Shown: positions 53,951-63,238 of the stretch, one piece after another | Layout: each line of letters begins with the position of its first letter | How positions within the stretch are numbered: position 1 is the first letter of the stretch | DNA from: JAGTVG01 sp964543195 | Lineage (GTDB): Bacteria > Bacteroidota > Bacteroidia > Cytophagales > Cyclobacteriaceae | Assembly (NCBI GenBank): GCA_964543195.1 | Contig: CAZIXF010000021.1 | Span: 1 to 64,000, forward strand | Reading direction: 5' to 3' | DNA length: 64,000 bases | Position numbers and translations under genes: made by a program | The notes under the pieces: model-generated | What the model saw: only the letters and a program-made list of their open reading frames with translations | What the model was told of the DNA's origin: nothing | Database searches by the model: none

Positions 53951-55681
53951 ATGATATGCATATTCACGATTGCCTTCATATTTTTTAGCGCCGAATCAGT
54001 GGCACAGAAATCAAAAAAACGGGACAGAAAGAAAACAGAGGAAAAAGTTGAGATCACTGATAAGGATAGGCGACTGGCTGAACAATATTTCACTGAAGGA
54101 GAAAAATATTTCATCCTTGAGGACTATACCAAAGCCCTGGCCTTTTTTCAAAAGGCAATGGAAATCGATCCGTTAAACGCTGCCATCAATTATAAAATTG
54201 CCGATGTATATGCGGAAACGGAAGAATATGAAAATGCGTTGAACTATGCCATAAAGGCGGTTCAGTACGGCCCGGATAATAAATATTATTATGTGCTGCT
54301 GGCGGATATATATACCAGCTTGTCCGATTTCGCCAATGCGACCGAAGTGTATGAGAACCTTATTGAAAATATACCGGGAACGGAGGAATATCTTTTCCAG
54401 ACCGCCGCGCTTTATATCTATCAGGAAAAATACGATGAGGCCCTCGAATGTTATAATGAGATTGAAAAAAAATTCGGAGTAAATGAACAGATCACATTCC
54501 AGAAGCAGAATATACTGCTCAAGCAGGGAAAACTTGATCAGGTGATCGAGGAGGGCATGAAACTGATTGAGGCTTATCCCGGTGAACCGGAATATGTGTC
54601 CGATCTGGCCAATAAACTGATCGCCAATGAAAAATATGAAAGAGCTACAGAGCTTGTCACGAAGGCATTAAATGATTTCCCGAATAATCCGGTGCTCAAA
54701 TATCAGTTGGCTGAAATTTACCGGAAAACCGACAGGGCTGCCCAGGCACGGCAAATGATTAAGGAAGTGTTCGAAAGCCCGGACTTCAGTCTTAAACGGA
54801 AAATGCAGATCATAGCGGGCTATTTTGGCAGGGAGCTCAATAAAAACGAAAAAGAATTTGCTATTGATCTTACCGAAAAACTCATCTCTATTCATCCGGA
54901 AGAAGCGGACAGCTATGCCATGTATGGAGACTTGCTCCAGAGCATGGACTCCCTGCAAGCTGCCCGTACAATGTATCTGAAGGCACTCGAAATCAATCCG
55001 TCCAATCTGCAGGCATGGCAGAATGTACTGGACTATGAGTTGAGAAATGACCTGATGGATGATGTAATCGAACATTTTGAAGAGGCAGTCAATTATTTCC
55101 CGAATCAGGCTTTATTATATTATTTTGGCGGCACAGCGCAGATGATCAAGGATAATCCCGGTAAAGCTGCTCAAATCCTGGAACAGGGCAAACGGTTATC
55201 CTCATCAAACCTCCAGCTTCTGGCTGTTTTCAACGGGCAACTCGGGGATGTGTATTATGAATTGGGAGATTATCAGAAATCAGACGAGGCCTATGAAGCT
55301 GCTCTGGATTTCAATCCCGACAATGATCATGTATTGAATAATTACAGTTATTTCCTCTCCCTGAGGAATGAGAAGCTGGACCTAGCCCTTGAAATGTCTT
55401 CCAGAGTAGTGGAACGCCATCCCGACAATCCGACCTATCTGGATACGCATGCCTGGGTCCTGTATAACCGCGGTGAATACCAGGAAGCGAAAAAATACAT
55501 CGAACGGGCTATAAAACAGGATGAAAATGTAAGCGGTACGATTATCGAACATTATGGAGATATTTTATTTAAACTCGGCAATGTGAACAAAGCCGTCGAA
55601 CAATGGGAGAAGGCTAAAAAAATGGAAGTGGATTCAGAATTTATCGATAAGAAGATCGCTGATAAAATGTTGTATGAATAG
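53951..55681 (+). CDS. Secreted TPR-repeat protein
   Basis: A 576-residue protein starting MICIFTIAFIFFSAESVAQ, a clean signal peptide; the ATG at 53870 would add 27 residues before it and precede the likely transcription start. At least ten TPR repeats follow (AEQYFTEGEKYFILEDYTKA..., in part). It should act in the periplasm as a scaffold. The order TPR, DUF4292 lipoprotein, EnvC-like protein is a common Bacteroidota arrangement, suggesting a shared cell-envelope or division role. The DUF4292 gene overlaps its end by 8 nt. Confidence 0.85.
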   Translation: MICIFTIAFIFFSAESVAQKSKKRDRKKTEEKVEITDKDRRLAEQYFTEGEKYFILEDYTKALAFFQKAMEIDPLNAAINYKIADVYAETEEYENALNYAIKAVQYGPDNKYYYVLLADIYTSLSDFANATEVYENLIENIPGTEEYLFQTAALYIYQEKYDEALECYNEIEKKFGVNEQITFQKQNILLKQGKLDQVIEEGMKLIEAYPGEPEYVSDLANKLIANEKYERATELVTKALNDFPNNPVLKYQLAEIYRKTDRAAQARQMIKEVFESPDFSLKRKMQIIAGYFGRELNKNEKEFAIDLTEKLISIHPEEADSYAMYGDLLQSMDSLQAARTMYLKALEINPSNLQAWQNVLDYELRNDLMDDVIEHFEEAVNYFPNQALLYYFGGTAQMIKDNPGKAAQILEQGKRLSSSNLQLLAVFNGQLGDVYYELGDYQKSDEAYEAALDFNPDNDHVLNNYSYFLSLRNEKLDLALEMSSRVVERHPDNPTYLDTHAWVLYNRGEYQEAKKYIERAIKQDENVSGTIIEHYGDILFKLGNVNKAVEQWEKAKKMEVDSEFIDKKIADKMLYE

Positions 55682-56423
55682 AATTCTGATTTTTATATTA
55701 TTTTTTTTAACGCTGGTATCCTGTAAAAAAGAAGCATTTAAGTTTAAATTCACGGAAAAAAAGAAACTGAATGTTTCAGAACTGGATTTCGAATATTTCC
55801 ATGGGAAATCCAGGTTCAGCTACGATGATGGATTTCAAAGTGTGAATGCAAGTGCCAATATCCGGATCAAGAAGGACAGTGTGATCTGGGTCTCCGTATC
55901 ACCGGCCATTGGCATCGAGGCCTTCCGTGCTATGGTTCGAAAAGATTCGGCCTTTATAATTGACAGGATAAACAAAACCTATGAGACCTATAGTATTGAT
56001 TCACTTCAAAACAAGCTGAATGTACCGATCAGCTTTGATGTGCTGCAGGCTGTCCTGATCGGGAACCTCATCGAAGAAAGAAAAAGTGAAGACAGGGTGA
56101 TTAAAAGCGATGATTTTTTTATATTAAAGCAGAATTCCGAGGACCTGGTTATTCATAATTATGTGAATAACAAAACAATGAAGATTGAAAAAGTCGCAAT
56201 TGAAAAGAATGCAGGAATAAATAGCCTGGAGATTGCCTATAATGATTTCCAATTTGTGGATAACTGGCTGTTCCCTTATGAAAACAAACTCCGGGTTTAC
56301 AGCAACAGGGAAAAGACCAGTGTTTCCAAGGAAATGATAATTGCATTTAATAGAATTTCCGTTGATGATAAAAATATGAGATTTCCCTTCAGTGTTCCAA
56401 ATAAATATTTGGCTAATGAATAA
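55674..56423 (+). CDS. DUF4292-type lipoprotein (LolB-like)
   Basis: A 249-residue lipoprotein with lipobox LVSCKKE (Cys17). It belongs to the DUF4292 group, which has a LolB/LolA-like open barrel that may bind lipids. Adjacent genes suggest an outer-envelope role. It overlaps the TPR gene by 8 nt at the start and the EnvC-like gene by 8 nt at the end, so the three are translated as a unit. Confidence 0.85.
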   Translation: MNRILIFILFFLTLVSCKKEAFKFKFTEKKKLNVSELDFEYFHGKSRFSYDDGFQSVNASANIRIKKDSVIWVSVSPAIGIEAFRAMVRKDSAFIIDRINKTYETYSIDSLQNKLNVPISFDVLQAVLIGNLIEERKSEDRVIKSDDFFILKQNSEDLVIHNYVNNKTMKIEKVAIEKNAGINSLEIAYNDFQFVDNWLFPYENKLRVYSNREKTSVSKEMIIAFNRISVDDKNMRFPFSVPNKYLANE

Positions 56424-57618
56424 GGTTATTTCAATCATCGTATGTTTTTTCATATTCTTATCCTTTCAGGCCTTATCTCAACAAAGCAGGGAGGAACTCG
56501 AACAGGAAAAAAGAAATGCCCTCCTTAAACTTCAGGAAACGGAGAAAATTCTTCAGCAAACCGAAAAAAAACGGGAAGTCAGCCTGGGTCAGTTGAATGC
56601 GATCAATAACCAGATCAAAGCCAATGAAATCATTATCCAATCCATCAAAGGTGAAATCAATCTGATCAATGAAGATCTTTCGGAACTTGACCAGGTGATC
56701 GAATCGTTGGAAGATGATCTTGAAAACCTTAAAAAAGAATATGCTGTGATGGCCTATACATCTTACAAGGCAAATTTCGGTCTCAGAAGTCTGGTGTTTA
56801 TTTTTTCAGCACCCACATTTAACCAGTTATTAATGCGGGCTAATTATATGAACCAGTATTCGGAAACCAGAAAAAAACAGTTTAATCTTATCGAAGAGGT
56901 TAAATTATCATTGGTTGCACAAAAATCAAAACTTGAAGCCCTCAAACAGGAACAGGATGAACTGCTTAACCAGGAGATCAGCCAGAAAAGAAACCTTGTG
57001 ATTCTCAAAAAAAAGCAGGACAGTATCGTTAAATCATTGAGTGAAAAGGAAGATGAGATAAAACAGGAACTGGATGACCGTAAAAAGGCCATCGCGCATC
57101 TCGATAAACTTATTGCAGATATAGTAGCTGCCGAGATCAAAGCCACCTCCGAAGGAAGATCAACCAACAGGATCTCCATGACCGAAAGCCAGTCGGCCGT
57201 TTCAAAAGCATTTGAAAATAGTTTCGGAAAGCTACAATGGCCTGTATCCTCTGGTTTTATTTCCTCCCGTTTCGGATCAAATCCGCATCCCGTATACAAA
57301 AGACTCACCGTACCCAACGACGGCATCGACATACAAACCAGTGAAAACGCCGACGTTCATGTGGTTTTTCAGGGTATTGTTAAAGCAATCGCCTATGTGC
57401 CGGGTGATATGAGATACGTAGTGCTGGTACAGCATGGGGATTATTTCAGTGTTTATGCCAAATTAAAGGATGTTTCTGTGGTAAAAGGCCAGATATTGAA
57501 TGCAAATGAAAGAATAGGTGTGGTGAACACAGATAATTACGGCAGATCTGAGATACAATTCCAGGTGTGGAAAAACAACGAAAAGCTGAATCCTGAAAAC
57601 TGGATAGCCAAAAAATAA
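56416..57618 (+). CDS. EnvC-like murein hydrolase activator (coiled coil + degenerate LytM)
   Basis: A 400-residue protein with a signal peptide (MNKVISIIVCFFIFLSFQAL), a long coiled coil (about 30-260) and a C-terminal LytM/M23 domain. In the LytM part the first zinc-binding His is replaced (VPNDGIDIQT), and the last motif reads EIQFQVW in place of a histidine pattern, so it is probably inactive as a peptidase. Such degenerate LytM proteins activate amidases during division. The start is supported by the overlap with DUF4292; the ATG at 56392 is inside that gene. Confidence 0.9.
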   Translation: MNKVISIIVCFFIFLSFQALSQQSREELEQEKRNALLKLQETEKILQQTEKKREVSLGQLNAINNQIKANEIIIQSIKGEINLINEDLSELDQVIESLEDDLENLKKEYAVMAYTSYKANFGLRSLVFIFSAPTFNQLLMRANYMNQYSETRKKQFNLIEEVKLSLVAQKSKLEALKQEQDELLNQEISQKRNLVILKKKQDSIVKSLSEKEDEIKQELDDRKKAIAHLDKLIADIVAAEIKATSEGRSTNRISMTESQSAVSKAFENSFGKLQWPVSSGFISSRFGSNPHPVYKRLTVPNDGIDIQTSENADVHVVFQGIVKAIAYVPGDMRYVVLVQHGDYFSVYAKLKDVSVVKGQILNANERIGVVNTDNYGRSEIQFQVWKNNEKLNPENWIAKK

Positions 57619-57694
57619 TTTTTTTGTCAGCCTTTTCAATTTGAGAGATTATATATATTGTCTATATTTACATTTCTAATTTTTAGGTAAAACG

Positions 57695-57922
57695 ATGGAT
57701 ATGTTAGGACACATTTTATTATTTGGAATGCCAGGCGGACCGGAATGGTTGATCATCATTCTGTTTGTCATCATCTTTTTCGGTGCGAAAAAGATACCTG
57801 AACTGGCCAGAGGCCTTGGAAAAGGCATCCGTGAATTCAAAGATGCTACTAAGGGAGTGAAGGATGAAATTGAAGAAGGCATCAACACTGAAGATGAGGG
57901 TAAAAAAACTACCAAGGGTTGA
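57695..57922 (+). CDS. tatA: Sec-independent translocase TatA/E
   Basis: A 75-residue TatA-family protein: short periplasmic N-terminus, one membrane helix (about 18-33), the FFGAKKIPELARGLGKG hinge and an acidic amphipathic tail. It forms the Tat pore with TatC (38.2 kb). gatA begins within its stop codon (TTGA overlap), an unusual coupling of unrelated functions. Confidence 0.93.
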   Translation: MDMLGHILLFGMPGGPEWLIIILFVIIFFGAKKIPELARGLGKGIREFKDATKGVKDEIEEGINTEDEGKKTTKG

Positions 57923-59346
57923 GAAAATATGATTCCTTAAAGGACATCCGAAAGGATATCCGGGAAGGAAATACAAGTTGCTCTCAGCTGGTTGACTATT
58001 ATATATCCAATATAAAGCAAAAAGCTTACCTTAACGCCTTCCTTGAAATATTCGAAGAAGAAGCCAAAGTACAGGCAAAGTCTGTGGATGAGAAGATTGC
58101 ATCCGGAAAGGCTGGTAAACTGGCCGGTATGGTCATAGGCATTAAAGACATTCTATGTTATCAGGATCATGCACTCGAATGCTCCAGCAGGATTTTGAAA
58201 GGATTCAGATCGCAGTACTCCGCCACCGCTGTTGAAAGGTTGATCAAAGAAGACGCCATCATTATCGGACGCATCAATTGTGATGAATTCGGGATGGGCT
58301 CCAGCAATGAAAATTCTGTCTATGGTCCGGTAAAAAATGAACTGGATCCCGAAAGGGTACCCGGAGGATCATCCGGAGGAAGCGCAGTTGCTGTACAGGC
58401 TGACCTCTGCCTTGCCTCCCTGGGAACCGATACAGGAGGGTCAGTGCGTCAGCCCGCCGCCTTCTGTGGGGTGATAGGCCTGAAACCCAGTTATTCAAGA
58501 ATATCCCGGTACGGACTTACCGCCTATGCTTCTTCCTTCGATACGATCGGTATTCTTACAAGCAGTATCGAAGATAATGCCCTCATCCTCGAAGTGATTG
58601 CCGGGAAAGACGAATACGACAGTACGGTATCGAAAGTAGCAGTACCCCGGTATACAGAAAACCTGACCTTTAACTCCACAGCCAGAATAGCCTATATAAA
58701 AGAAACGCTTGAAGATAACCGGATTCAGGATGAGATAAAATCCACCACCAAAGAAGTGATAGAAAGACTCGATAAAGCAGGTCATGAAATTGAACCGGTA
58801 GATTTCCCATTACTCGATTATATTCTTCCCACCTATTATATTCTCACCACAGCGGAAGCCAGTTCAAATCTCTCGAGATACGATGGGGTAAAATACGGTT
58901 ACAGAAGTCCTCAGGCTGCAGATCCGGAAACCATGTATAAAAAATCCCGATTTGAAGGGTTCGGGGAGGAAGTAAGACGCAGAATCCTGTTGGGTACTTT
59001 TGTTCTCAGTGCAAGTTATTATGACGCGTACTATACCAAAGCACAGAAAGTTAGGCGCCTGATCAGGGACCGCACCCTGGAGATCCTCGGGCATTATGAT
59101 TTTATCCTCCTTCCTACCACACCGAGCACCGCGTTTAAAATAGGGGAAGTTAAAAATCCGATAGATATGTATATGGGGGACCTGCTCACCGTCCAGGCTT
59201 CAGTAGCGGGCATACCGGCTATTTCAATACCGGCAGGAACGGATAAAAAAGGATTGCCGGTGGGATTACAGATTATGGGCGGAACATTAAAAGAAGAGAA
59301 ATTGCTTGCATTTTCGGCCTATATTCTTAAAAGTTGTTTAAATTAA
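57919..59346 (+). CDS. gatA: Aspartyl/glutamyl-tRNA amidotransferase subunit A
   Basis: A 475-residue amidase starting at TTG that overlaps the tatA stop. The catalytic Ser-cisSer-Lys set lies in GIKDILC (Lys), GGSSGGSAVAV and DTGGSVRQPAAFCG. It supplies ammonia for converting Glu-tRNA(Gln) or Asp-tRNA(Asn) with GatB and GatC, which are not next to it. All key residues are intact. Confidence 0.92.
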   Translation: MRKYDSLKDIRKDIREGNTSCSQLVDYYISNIKQKAYLNAFLEIFEEEAKVQAKSVDEKIASGKAGKLAGMVIGIKDILCYQDHALECSSRILKGFRSQYSATAVERLIKEDAIIIGRINCDEFGMGSSNENSVYGPVKNELDPERVPGGSSGGSAVAVQADLCLASLGTDTGGSVRQPAAFCGVIGLKPSYSRISRYGLTAYASSFDTIGILTSSIEDNALILEVIAGKDEYDSTVSKVAVPRYTENLTFNSTARIAYIKETLEDNRIQDEIKSTTKEVIERLDKAGHEIEPVDFPLLDYILPTYYILTTAEASSNLSRYDGVKYGYRSPQAADPETMYKKSRFEGFGEEVRRRILLGTFVLSASYYDAYYTKAQKVRRLIRDRTLEILGHYDFILLPTTPSTAFKIGEVKNPIDMYMGDLLTVQASVAGIPAISIPAGTDKKGLPVGLQIMGGTLKEEKLLAFSAYILKSCLN

Positions 59347-59355
59347 AGGTAATTG

Positions 59356-60768
59356 ATGCGTATCGGGATGAAATTCATATTACTTCTTTTGTTATCAGCC
59401 TTGTTTTCCGGCTTTGCCAGTTTTGGTTCGGATGAAATAAGACCGGATTCTCTTAATGAATATTCGGATGAATTCTATTATTACCCCCAGTATTCATATG
59501 AATATATTCCGGATGCAACCTATTACGAAGTGGAAGAAAGGGTTTCCAAAATCGAAACTTCATTTCCTTTCAGTTATAACACCACGGTAAAGGCATTCAT
59601 CGATTATTTCACCATCCGGAACCGGGAATATACCCGAATGGTATTGGGTAGAATGCATCTCTATTTCCCGCTTTTTGAAGAAAAATTCCGGAAATATGGA
59701 ATCCCGGATGAAATAAAATATTTATCCATCATTGAGTCGGGTCTTAATCCTACAGCCCGCTCGAGGGTTGGTGCGGTTGGATTATGGCAGTTCATGCCGT
59801 CAACGGCAAGGCATTTCGGCCTATCGACCGGGTGGTACCTTGACGAACGCATGGATCCTGAAAAGTCTACCGAAGCGGCCTGTAAATACCTGAAAGAACT
59901 GTATCATTATTTTAATGACTGGGAACTGGCCCTTGCTGCGTATAATGCCGGTCCCGGTAATGTCAGAAAAGCCATCAGGAGATCGGGATATAAACGTAAT
60001 TTCTGGGAGATCTACCAGTATCTGCCAAGAGAAACAAGGTCTTATGTACCTCAATTTTTGGCCATCATGTATGTAGCCTATTATGCCGAAGAACATAATT
60101 TCTATATCGATGAGTATAAAGATTATTTCCCGGAAACCGATACAATAATCGTGTCCGACTTCTTATATTTCAAGACTTTTGCAGATCTGACCGGGATGTG
60201 CCCGGAAGACCTGGAACGGCTTAACCCGATGGTACGGCGAAGAGCCATACCGGAAACCGCAAAGAATTTTGTGCTCAGAATCCCAGCCCATATCAAAGAA
60301 GATTTCGATAAAAACAGACTGGCCATTCTCGATTCGGCTAAGAATACGGGTAAACAAGAAATAGAATACCTTGCCCGGCATTCAGTGGGAAGCACCTGGG
60401 GAAGAGATAAAATAATTCATATTGTCAGGTCAGGTGAAGTACTCGGCCTGATTGCCCAAAAATATAATGTGAGAATTTCCGATATCAGAACCTGGAATAA
60501 CCTCCGTGGAGATATAATCCGAATCAATCAGCGACTGGCTATCTGGGTAAATGAGAGTTATTACAACAGGGTGAATAATTATTCAAAAAAAATTTCATCA
60601 TCAACCGTTCCTGTCCCGGGATCAAAAATTCACCGGGTGCAGCCCGGCGATAGCTTATGGAAGATCTCCCGCCAGTATGAGGGACTTACCATTGAAAAGA
60701 TTATCGAACTCAATGATCTGAAAAGCAATAAGATCATGCCGGGTCAGCATCTCATCATAGGCTCCTGA
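59356..60768 (+). CDS. Membrane-bound lytic transglycosylase with two LysM domains (MltD-like)
   Basis: A 470-residue secreted protein with a signal peptide. The SLT catalytic Glu lies in SIIESGLNPTARSR, followed by GLWQFMPSTARHFG and the AAYNAGPGNVRKA motif. Two LysM peptidoglycan-binding repeats follow (IVRSGEVLGLIAQKYNV and VQPGDSLWKISRQYEG). It cleaves peptidoglycan to anhydromuropeptides. The preceding TTG would give two more residues; ATG at 59368 is another option. Confidence 0.93.
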   Translation: MRIGMKFILLLLLSALFSGFASFGSDEIRPDSLNEYSDEFYYYPQYSYEYIPDATYYEVEERVSKIETSFPFSYNTTVKAFIDYFTIRNREYTRMVLGRMHLYFPLFEEKFRKYGIPDEIKYLSIIESGLNPTARSRVGAVGLWQFMPSTARHFGLSTGWYLDERMDPEKSTEAACKYLKELYHYFNDWELALAAYNAGPGNVRKAIRRSGYKRNFWEIYQYLPRETRSYVPQFLAIMYVAYYAEEHNFYIDEYKDYFPETDTIIVSDFLYFKTFADLTGMCPEDLERLNPMVRRRAIPETAKNFVLRIPAHIKEDFDKNRLAILDSAKNTGKQEIEYLARHSVGSTWGRDKIIHIVRSGEVLGLIAQKYNVRISDIRTWNNLRGDIIRINQRLAIWVNESYYNRVNNYSKKISSSTVPVPGSKIHRVQPGDSLWKISRQYEGLTIEKIIELNDLKSNKIMPGQHLIIGS

Positions 60769-61411
60769 AGACCATAACCAGCATACGGTCTCTTACCGCT
60801 TACCGTATACCGTATACCGCATTCTGCCTGAGACATCGCATAACCATCCTCTTCCCTTATTTCTAAAAACCGTCCTTATAATCCCGTGACAGCAGGATCA
60901 CTCAGGACTAAAAAATTTGCTAAAATCGGACTATCCGCCACCAAAGGAAGTGGCATTAACCCCGATTTTTGCCTTGCACCGCAAATTTTTTCAAGCGCAC
61001 ATACCTTTCGGGCAAACCCCCGCAAGAACATGGCCACGCCCTAAGGACGTGGGTTTTTAAGTAGGACTAAATTCAATCCGAAGTCGACAGGCACCCCTGC
61101 AGCGTATGTGCGGAACAAAACAACCTATCGCCAACTCCTCAATCTTCACTCCACAGCTCCAACCAATTCACATTTCCCCACTCCCCAACTCCACAAGCAA
61201 CTGGCGCAAGTATTGCTTGTGCCATTTATTTCAGCTCCCCACATCTCCGCGAATCCACAAATAATCAAATAAACAACCCTCCATCCTCAACCTTTACCCC
61301 CCAATCCTCCAAACCTTATCCGTGGCCCTCTCCCGCACCCCCATAATTCCCGCCCAAATCAATTCTTCTATTGAATATTAAGTATATTAGCCGTTAATAA
61401 GACTTGTTGAC
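60769..61411. other. Long intergenic region with short tandem repeats and hairpin
   Basis: The 643-nt region begins with heptamer-like repeats of TACCGTA (about 60805-60830), contains an inverted match to the end of the 54-bp repeat (TTAACCCCGATT, 60956-60967) and a hairpin CCACG/CGTGG (61034-61052) followed by GTTTTT. Apart from that it is C-rich with no credible gene or RNA. Confidence 0.5.
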
Positions 61412-62488
61412 ATGAAAAAATATATCAGCCTGATTTTTGCATTTGCAGTCCTGATATCCTGTGAAGAAGGATGGATGGGAGAACAATCCAAACCCAAAGG
61501 AAGGGGTGAACCCGGTGAAATTGTTCTTGTCCTCGATTCGGCAAAATGGGCGGGGGAGATCGGCAGTGAATTCCGGCAGATCTTCAGGGAAAGTGTAGAT
61601 GGCCTTCCCCGTGATGAACCCATGTTCGATCTGCGGCAAGTAACCCCTTTTGAATTCAAAGGAATACTTAAACAGGCAAAAAATCTGATCCTGGTCGTTC
61701 CCCTGAATGACGGTGCCGGGGAAAGCCGGCGAATGAGAAACTTTTTTACCCGGGATGCACTGGATTCTATCCGGAACAATCAGAATATATTCATGATCAG
61801 CAAGAAAAACCTGTTTGCAACTGACCAGCATGTACTCTTTCTGGTCAGTCAAGGTAATCAATACCTGGAAAACCAACTGGAAGAAAACAGCGATTATTTG
61901 CAGGCCTACTTTAACCGGATTGAAGAACGAAGAGCCTACAGGCGCATTTACGACGCACCCGGTGCTAACATGATAATAAACAAACTCGAAGACAAATATA
62001 ATTTCACGATCAAAGTGCCTTATAACTGGAAAATCGCAGAAGAAGCCGATAATTTCGTATGGCTCAGGCTTCCGGGTCAGCAGATTGATAAAAACATTTT
62101 TGTGGCTTTCAAACCCTATGAAAGTGAAGCCCAGTTCGAAGATGAAAATATAATTGAATGGAGAAATGAGATCACTGAAGAATATATTCATGGGGATCCT
62201 GACCGGGCAGGTACCTATGTAATCACGGAACCTCTCATACCTCCAACGATCAGGGAGGTAAACCTGAACGGGAAATATGCCAAAAAAATTATCGGAAGGT
62301 GGAAAACCAAAAATGTAACCATGGGTGGGCCTTTCGTAGCCTATGTTTTTGTTGATGAATCAGTGAACAGGCTCTATTATATCGATGGCTTTGTTTTCAG
62401 CCCGGGAGTTAAACAGCGCGAGATCGTAAGGGAACTCAATGTGATTCTCAAAACATTTGATTCAAAAGGAGAAGGTTCATCAAGTTAA
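61412..62488 (+). CDS. DUF4837-type lipoprotein
   Basis: A 358-residue lipoprotein with lipobox LISCEEG (Cys17). It matches the DUF4837 group of Bacteroidota by its N-terminal GEIVLVLDSAKWAG and the repeated NLILVVPLND, KVPYNWKI and AYVFVDESVNRLYYIDG. No catalytic residues are known. It follows the transglycosylase gene in many relatives; here 643 nt separate them. Confidence 0.85.
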   Translation: MKKYISLIFAFAVLISCEEGWMGEQSKPKGRGEPGEIVLVLDSAKWAGEIGSEFRQIFRESVDGLPRDEPMFDLRQVTPFEFKGILKQAKNLILVVPLNDGAGESRRMRNFFTRDALDSIRNNQNIFMISKKNLFATDQHVLFLVSQGNQYLENQLEENSDYLQAYFNRIEERRAYRRIYDAPGANMIINKLEDKYNFTIKVPYNWKIAEEADNFVWLRLPGQQIDKNIFVAFKPYESEAQFEDENIIEWRNEITEEYIHGDPDRAGTYVITEPLIPPTIREVNLNGKYAKKIIGRWKTKNVTMGGPFVAYVFVDESVNRLYYIDGFVFSPGVKQREIVRELNVILKTFDSKGEGSSS

Positions 62489-62644
62489 TTTTACCCGGAT
62501 TTTTTTTACTCTGTGATATATAATCGTTTATCTTCGGCAAACTATTTGTCAATTACGTCCTTTTTATAATTTTACAGAAAATCAGAGATATTTTTCAATA
62601 TCTGGACAGATGGTTTCGTTGTTTGAATACATAAAAAATTTTGA

Positions 62645-63238
62645 ATGATCGGGTATCTCAATGGAGAGCTTTCATTTAAAGACCCCACCTATTTTATCAT
62701 TGATGTGGCCGGAGTGGGTTATGAAGTGAAGATCTCTTTAAATACTTACGCCAAATTAAAGGATTCATCCAGATGTAAATTATATACTTATCTTCATATT
62801 AAAGAGGATGCGCATACCCTATACGGGTTTTATGATCTGGATGAAAAATGGCTGTTTACTCAATTAATCACCGTTTCGGGAGTGGGACCGAATTCGGCCA
62901 TAATGATGTTATCATCCATGAATGTAAACGAACTGCAGGAAGCTATTGCAAGGGAAGACGCCGGAATGATCAAAAGTGTGAAAGGCATCGGTTCAAAAAC
63001 AGCGGAACGAATCATTCTGGAATTAAAGGATAAGATCAGGAAAGGTATCCCGGAAGATAAAACGGCTGAAATATTCTCCGATCACTTTAATATGATCAGG
63101 AAAGAAGCCTTAGCCGCTCTGTTAACCCTGGGATTTCAGAAAAGCTTTGCCGAAAAGAATGTAAATGGCATTCTCCAAAAAGCAAATAACGATATAACGC
63201 TGGAAGAAGTGATAAAACTTGTTCTCAAATCGTCATAA
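62645..63238 (+). CDS. ruvA: Holliday junction branch-migration protein RuvA
   Basis: A 197-residue protein with the OB-fold (MIGYLNGELSFKDPTYFII), the helix-hairpin-helix pair (GVGPNSAIMMLS and KGIGSKTAERIILELK) and a C-terminal RuvB-binding domain. It recognises Holliday junctions for RuvB. It is followed by sprA with overlapping 3' end, a conserved Bacteroidota junction. Confidence 0.95.
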   Translation: MIGYLNGELSFKDPTYFIIDVAGVGYEVKISLNTYAKLKDSSRCKLYTYLHIKEDAHTLYGFYDLDEKWLFTQLITVSGVGPNSAIMMLSSMNVNELQEAIAREDAGMIKSVKGIGSKTAERIILELKDKIRKGIPEDKTAEIFSDHFNMIRKEALAALLTLGFQKSFAEKNVNGILQKANNDITLEEVIKLVLKSS

